This document shows, one piece after another, positions 60,430 to 64,000 of a stretch of 64,000 nucleotides of DNA. Position numbers and translations under genes: made by a program. The notes below the pieces were generated by a model. The model saw nothing but the letters and a program-made list of their open reading frames with translations. It had not been told where the DNA came from and searched no databases. Each line of letters opens with the position of its first letter. Position 1 is the first letter of the stretch. This DNA is from Chloracidobacterium sp. (GTDB taxonomy: Bacteria; Acidobacteriota; Blastocatellia; Pyrinomonadales; Pyrinomonadaceae): the NCBI GenBank assembly GCA_016711345.1, contig JADJTD010000001.1:3350001-3414000 (forward strand). Reading direction: 5' to 3'.

Positions 60430-62253
60430 CTATAAACCGGTTATGAAATTAAGATCGCTGCGGTTCTGATCGGCTGTAAAGAACTGCGGCGAAATGAACG
60501 TAAAAAAAGATGACTTATGACTAATAGTAATTGTGTAGGTCGTGCCGGGTATTAAATTATTAAAGCGGTAATATCCAAAAGGATTTGTTTGCCCGTAACG
60601 AATATTTCCGGTCCCGTCATCCAGCATGATCCGCGTGCGGTCGACCCCTCGGCCGCTGAAAGTCGTTATTCGGCCGCGTACTGTTACGGGTGATGATGAA
60701 TAGGAGGCTTCATAGGCTCCGATGTCGACTGTGGGATTTCGGCCGCCAACGAATCGGACAAATCCTCGCTGATCCGTCATCAACGGAAGCATCGTTTGCG
60801 GGTCAACGGTAAGTGCATTATTGCCAGCGTTAATTGCCGGACTGCCCGGCAGCAACGCATGAGTCCAGGTATTTGAACCGTTATTGCCAAACGGGGCAAT
60901 GTTAGCATTTTGATTTAGCAGATCGACGGAGATCCAACCAGTGCTCCCCGTCGTATTTCCAACTAAATTTACCCCGTCCGATATAAACGATCCCGACACA
61001 TCTGCCTCATTGGTTGACAGCGATATATTTTGGGCAATGATCGTGTTTCGAACGGTCATCGTGCCAGTTGCATCCTGACGAATTCCGCCACCCATCCCCC
61101 GGGACTGATTATTAACAATAGTCGAGTTTATCAAGGTCACCTGTGAACCGGACGAGGCAGTTGTCGCATTATAGATTCCCCCTCCCAAACCCACAGGGCT
61201 AAAACCCAATGCCGTGTTTCCGCTTATGGTCGAATTCGTCACGAAAAGTCGCCCGCCGCTGGTCCAGATTCCGCCGCCTTGCGCTGCCTGATTTCCCGTT
61301 ATGCTGCAACCGATAATATACATTGTGCCGCCATTCCCTATCCCTCCACCACCTCCCCCGGCCAGCGTCTTGTTGTTACTGATCATTGAATTGCGAATCG
61401 TTGCCGTGCCAAAGCTAGTAAGTCCCCCTTCCTTATTGCCAGCAATGGTTGAATTTTCTATCGTCATGGTATCGCCGCCATATATTCCCCGTCCGTTATT
61501 GTTGACTATCTTTGAGTTGATGATTGTTATATGCCTCCCACCGAGACCCGAAAATGTGTGTCCTGTGACGGTTGTATTAGTCATATTCAACGTCTCACCG
61601 TAGATTCCGCCATTGTTGCTCATCAGAACTGAATCCCTTATATAGACACTTCCCGCGTCAACATAAATTCCATTCGCCGGACCTAGATTGTGGTGGACGT
61701 TGAGGTTAGCCAATGTCATTGTGCAGCCACTACAATACAATGCTGCCCCCAAACCAGTAGGAAATGGAGGTTGATTGTAGAAAGCATAATTATTCGTAAA
61801 TTCCATATACGACAAGTCAAGATTCCCGCTGCCAATTAAGACTCGAATCGCCCCGCCTTGAGCGTCTCCGGCAGTAACTCCGACTTTCCCATCACGAAGC
61901 TTCATTCCTGACATGGTCACATTGAGATTGGCAGAGATATTAAAAATCCTCCCGTCCATATTGGCGCTAATGTCTATCAATCCTGCACCAGTGCCGGTGA
62001 TGGTTAGGTTTTGGGTGATGTTTATTTGGCCGAGGGTTAGGGTTATGGTTTGGGGGGTGTCGAAAAGCGTGGAAAAAACAACGGTGTCGCCCGACGCGGC
62101 AACGGTGACGGCTTCGCGGAGGCTGCAATCGGCGTCGCAGATTCCATCGCTCGTGTCGGCTGTCTTTGTAACCGTCAGCACCGATGCGCGAATATCAATT
62201 GCCGCAAACAAGCAGAGAAAAAAGACCAATAAAACGGGCACGGAAGGTTTCAT
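60430..62253 (-). CDS. secreted CSLREA-domain beta-helix protein
   Basis: A 607-residue exported protein. The signal peptide is MKPSVPVLLVFFLCLFAAIDIRA. The CSLREA motif is in ICDADCSLREAVTVAASGDTVVF. A long right-handed beta-helix follows, with many NNxS-type rungs (GGIYGETLNMTNTTVTGHT; GGIWTSGGRLFVTNSTISGNTAL). The choice-of-anchor-type end (DQRGFVRFVGGRNPTVDIGAYEA) leads to a carboxypeptidase-regulatory-like domain (VTVRGRITTFSGRGVDRTRIMLDD). It is likely a surface-displayed adhesin or sensor. ATG 62289 is an alternative start. Confidence 0.87.
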   Translation of the reverse strand: MKPSVPVLLVFFLCLFAAIDIRASVLTVTKTADTSDGICDADCSLREAVTVAASGDTVVFSTLFDTPQTITLTLGQINITQNLTITGTGAGLIDISANMDGRIFNISANLNVTMSGMKLRDGKVGVTAGDAQGGAIRVLIGSGNLDLSYMEFTNNYAFYNQPPFPTGLGAALYCSGCTMTLANLNVHHNLGPANGIYVDAGSVYIRDSVLMSNNGGIYGETLNMTNTTVTGHTFSGLGGRHITIINSKIVNNNGRGIYGGDTMTIENSTIAGNKEGGLTSFGTATIRNSMISNNKTLAGGGGGGIGNGGTMYIIGCSITGNQAAQGGGIWTSGGRLFVTNSTISGNTALGFSPVGLGGGIYNATTASSGSQVTLINSTIVNNQSRGMGGGIRQDATGTMTVRNTIIAQNISLSTNEADVSGSFISDGVNLVGNTTGSTGWISVDLLNQNANIAPFGNNGSNTWTHALLPGSPAINAGNNALTVDPQTMLPLMTDQRGFVRFVGGRNPTVDIGAYEASYSSSPVTVRGRITTFSGRGVDRTRIMLDDGTGNIRYGQTNPFGYYRFNNLIPGTTYTITISHKSSFFTFISPQFFTADQNRSDLNFITGL

Positions 62254-62359
62254 AACAAAAACGCCCTTATTTCGAGAATTCACGCTCATATTACACCCGA
62301 CCCACCATAAACTCAACTAAATTTCAGTTGCCGTTGTTAGTTTGGGCTTTTGCACTTGG

Positions 62360-62407
62360 AAAGTTGCGTCATATCGAGAAAGTTACGTCATATCGAGAAA
62401 GTTGGTC
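62360..62407. repeat. 19-bp tandem repeat, 2.3 copies
   Basis: AAAGTTRCGTCATATCGAG repeats at 62360 and 62379, with a partial third beginning at 62398. It lies between the CSLREA gene and non-coding module 3, upstream of the CSLREA start. No coding role is seen. Confidence 0.7.
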
Positions 62408-62449
62408 TTCCAATTTGCTTAGAAATGCGCTAGGTTGATGCGGGATCGT

Positions 62450-62726
62450 TTTCTTTGGCGATTATGCTCTTTGATAATCAAATAATGTGGTGCGGCAAGC
62501 CGATTAAAGAAAAAGTGGGACAATGTCCGTCAAACTTCAGTTTGACGGCTCGGGACATCAAACTGAAGTTTGTTGGACCTAAACGAAAAACTTTTTTTCC
62601 AATTACGGTGGACAAGGCTATTTCACAGACATAACCCTATTCATATCAATAGTTTATGTTGTCCACGCCCATGCGTGGACAAAGCGTGGACAAGTGGACA
62701 AAAAAAAATGGTGGGACAGTGGGACA
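62450..62726 (-). repeat. non-coding module, copy 3 (word GTCCAC), minus strand
   Basis: Read on the minus strand from 62726: TGTCCCACTGTCCCACCA plus T9, then GTCCAC at 62699-62694, 62691-62686 and 62680-62675. The last folds into a perfect hairpin TTGTCCACGC/GCGTGGACAA (62659-62682). A fourth GTCCAC is at 62613-62608, followed by A-rich sequence, and a distal TTATCAAAGAGCATAAT box is at about 62461-62477. An extra hairpin CCGTCAAACT/AGTTTGACGG lies at 62527-62548. The gap between CSLREA and pabB contains no CDS. Confidence 0.8.
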
Positions 62727-62837
62727 CTTGATGGATAACCTAATGGAATCAACAACTTAGCCTGTCCCAAACCGTTTGGGACACTTGGGACACTTTGGAA
62801 TCACGTGAAACAACGTTTTTGAAAGGTTGACCGAATT

Positions 62838-64000
62838 TTATAAGGGCTTCAGGGCGGCAATGAGTGCTTTTGCTTTTGTTAGAGTTTCCTCGTATTCGCT
62901 GTCGGGATCGCTGTCGATCACGATGCCTCCGCCGACGTTAAAAACGGCAATTTGATCTCGGATGACCATTGTGCGGATAGCGACACTCATGTCGATGGTC
63001 TCGGGCAGGCCGAATTTGTCTTTTGGAACATAGTATCCAATCGCACCCATAGACAAGCCACGCGGCGTTGACTCCGTATCGTTGATTATTCGCATTGTGC
63101 TTAACTTCGGAGCGCCGGTGATCGAGCCGCAAGGGAAGACGGCCTTTAGAATATCCGAAAACGACGTGTTTTGTTTCACCTCGCCGCTGATGGTCGAAAC
63201 AAGGTGAAACAGCGTCGGATGCTCTTCGAGATCGCAGAGTTTTTCAACATGCACGCTGCCGTATTCGCTTATGCGTCCGAGGTCGTTTCGGAGCAGATCG
63301 ACGATCATCGTATTTTCGGCACGATCTTTTGTACTTTCGAGAAGTGCTTGGCGAAGTGCGGCATCTTCGGCGGCCGTTTCGCCGCGTGGTCGTGTGCCTT
63401 TAATTGGCGAAGTTGAGATTTTACTCTGGGCGGCATCCACACAGAAAAATCGCTCCGGTGAAGCCGAAACGACTGTCGAATCCAGCCTCTTAATAAAAGC
63501 GGCAAATGGTGCAGGATGGTCACGCCGCAATCGATAGAATATTGTTTCCGGCTTGAGGCCTTCAGGCAATTTTGCTGACAACTGCTGCGTCAGATTCGTC
63601 TGATATGTATCTCCCTGCCTGATCAGTTCCTTTATCGTTTCAATTGCCGAAAGATATTCATCGCGCGTGAAATTTGATCGCACATCTACATGACCATTTG
63701 AAAATTCAGATTTGAGATTGCAGATGTTTGAAACGAGCTTTGATCTAATAGAATCAAACCGCACGGGTTCGCCAACTATATTAGTTATACCGGTGTTGTA
63801 ATCATGGACGATCAGTGAATCGAATTGGGCAAGAAAGACGTCGGGCTCTTTGTTGACGGATATTTCCGGTGATATACCAAGCAGCTTTTTCCCGAGATCA
63901 TAAGAGATCGTGAAGATCGATGCGAGATGTTTTGAATCTAAAGCCTCGTCAAGAATTGTTAGTGTTTTCTCGAATTCTTCATTGGCTATTTTATGAAGAG
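62838..64000 (-). CDS. pabB: aminodeoxychorismate synthase component I, 5' end outside window
   Basis: The visible 3' part encodes at least 386 residues; the frame is open to the window edge, so the N-terminus is missing. The chorismate-binding fold is clear: IRQGDTYQTNLTQQL, ASPERFF, STSPIKGTRPRGETAAEDAALR, ENTMIVDLLRNDLGRISEYGSVHVEKLCDLEEHPTLFHLVSTI, FPCGSITGAPKLSTMRII and NVGGGIVIDSDPDSEYEETLTKAKALI. The PIKGT motif with Lys points to PabB rather than to anthranilate synthase TrpE. It transfers ammonia to chorismate in folate synthesis; a downstream pabC or folP is not in the window. Confidence 0.94.
   Translation of the reverse strand, partial: LHKIANEEFEKTLTILDEALDSKHLASIFTISYDLGKKLLGISPEISVNKEPDVFLAQFDSLIVHDYNTGITNIVGEPVRFDSIRSKLVSNICNLKSEFSNGHVDVRSNFTRDEYLSAIETIKELIRQGDTYQTNLTQQLSAKLPEGLKPETIFYRLRRDHPAPFAAFIKRLDSTVVSASPERFFCVDAAQSKISTSPIKGTRPRGETAAEDAALRQALLESTKDRAENTMIVDLLRNDLGRISEYGSVHVEKLCDLEEHPTLFHLVSTISGEVKQNTSFSDILKAVFPCGSITGAPKLSTMRIINDTESTPRGLSMGAIGYYVPKDKFGLPETIDMSVAIRTMVIRDQIAVFNVGGGIVIDSDPDSEYEETLTKAKALIAALKPL

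Overview
The window looks like chromosomal DNA from a free-living, Gram-negative-type bacterium. The best guess is Acidobacteriota, class Blastocatellia (inference). Supporting signs are membrane glycosyltransferases fused to NHL propellers, a CSLREA/beta-helix surface protein, DUF3108 and polysaccharide-export proteins, lipoproteins, ExbD, a CxxC small-protein set, and many short palindromic repeats between and even inside genes. No phage, integrase, transposase or CRISPR array is visible. Gene content is mostly housekeeping with patches of accessory DNA.

Layout. 1-890: 3' end of a 23S rRNA gene, a repeat-bearing spacer, 5S rRNA and a terminator. 930-4772: a VapBC-type toxin-antitoxin pair and a one-gene MmeI-like restriction-modification enzyme that carries an in-frame palindromic insertion. 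5618-15776: three tandem multi-TM proteins ending in NHL repeats, facing a methyltransferase and a GtrB-like glycosyltransferase; together these look like a cell-envelope glycosylation locus. 15948-18588: a manganese (yybP-ykoY) riboswitch heading an operon of TerB-like, TerC-family and VanZ-like genes. 18709-25391: TgpA-like transglutaminase, rimO, a secreted protein and glnA. 25489-29148: GNAT, lipoprotein, zinc-ribbon protein, pyrF and a DUF3108 protein in one run. 29195-32064: a Fur-box-like operator and the iron operon NTF2-like/feoA/feoB/FeoB-associated Cys-rich peptide. 33889-38066: a tight four-gene operon (O-methyltransferase, ketosynthase, methyltransferase, geranylgeranyl-reductase-like flavoprotein) that looks biosynthetic. 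41906-45740: small membrane and zinc-ribbon proteins, a Wza-like export protein and a matrixin protease. 46059-58987: transporter, purD, archaemetzincin, aroC, rsmD, recG, a queuosine-precursor transporter, rpsT and a J-domain protein. 59150-64000: exbD, an orphan brnA beside a dead brnT, a CSLREA protein and the 3' part of pabB.

The most unusual signal is non-coding. Three dispersed modules (22438-22800, 39332-39665 and 62450-62726 on the minus strand) share the same ordered boxes. Each uses a different short repeat word (GTCCGG, GTTCCAC, GTCCAC), and each folds its last copy into a perfect hairpin with exactly the same word. A further copy of the word (one base changed in module 2) lies about 59 bp from the hairpin centre in every module. 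This is covariation of a recognition word across copies, as expected for a replication- or mobilisation-type element with changing specificity. Other repeat families are a REP-like element (3 loci), CAAAG-rich inverted repeats at gene ends, and short repeats inserted in frame in the R-M gene, aroC and recG.
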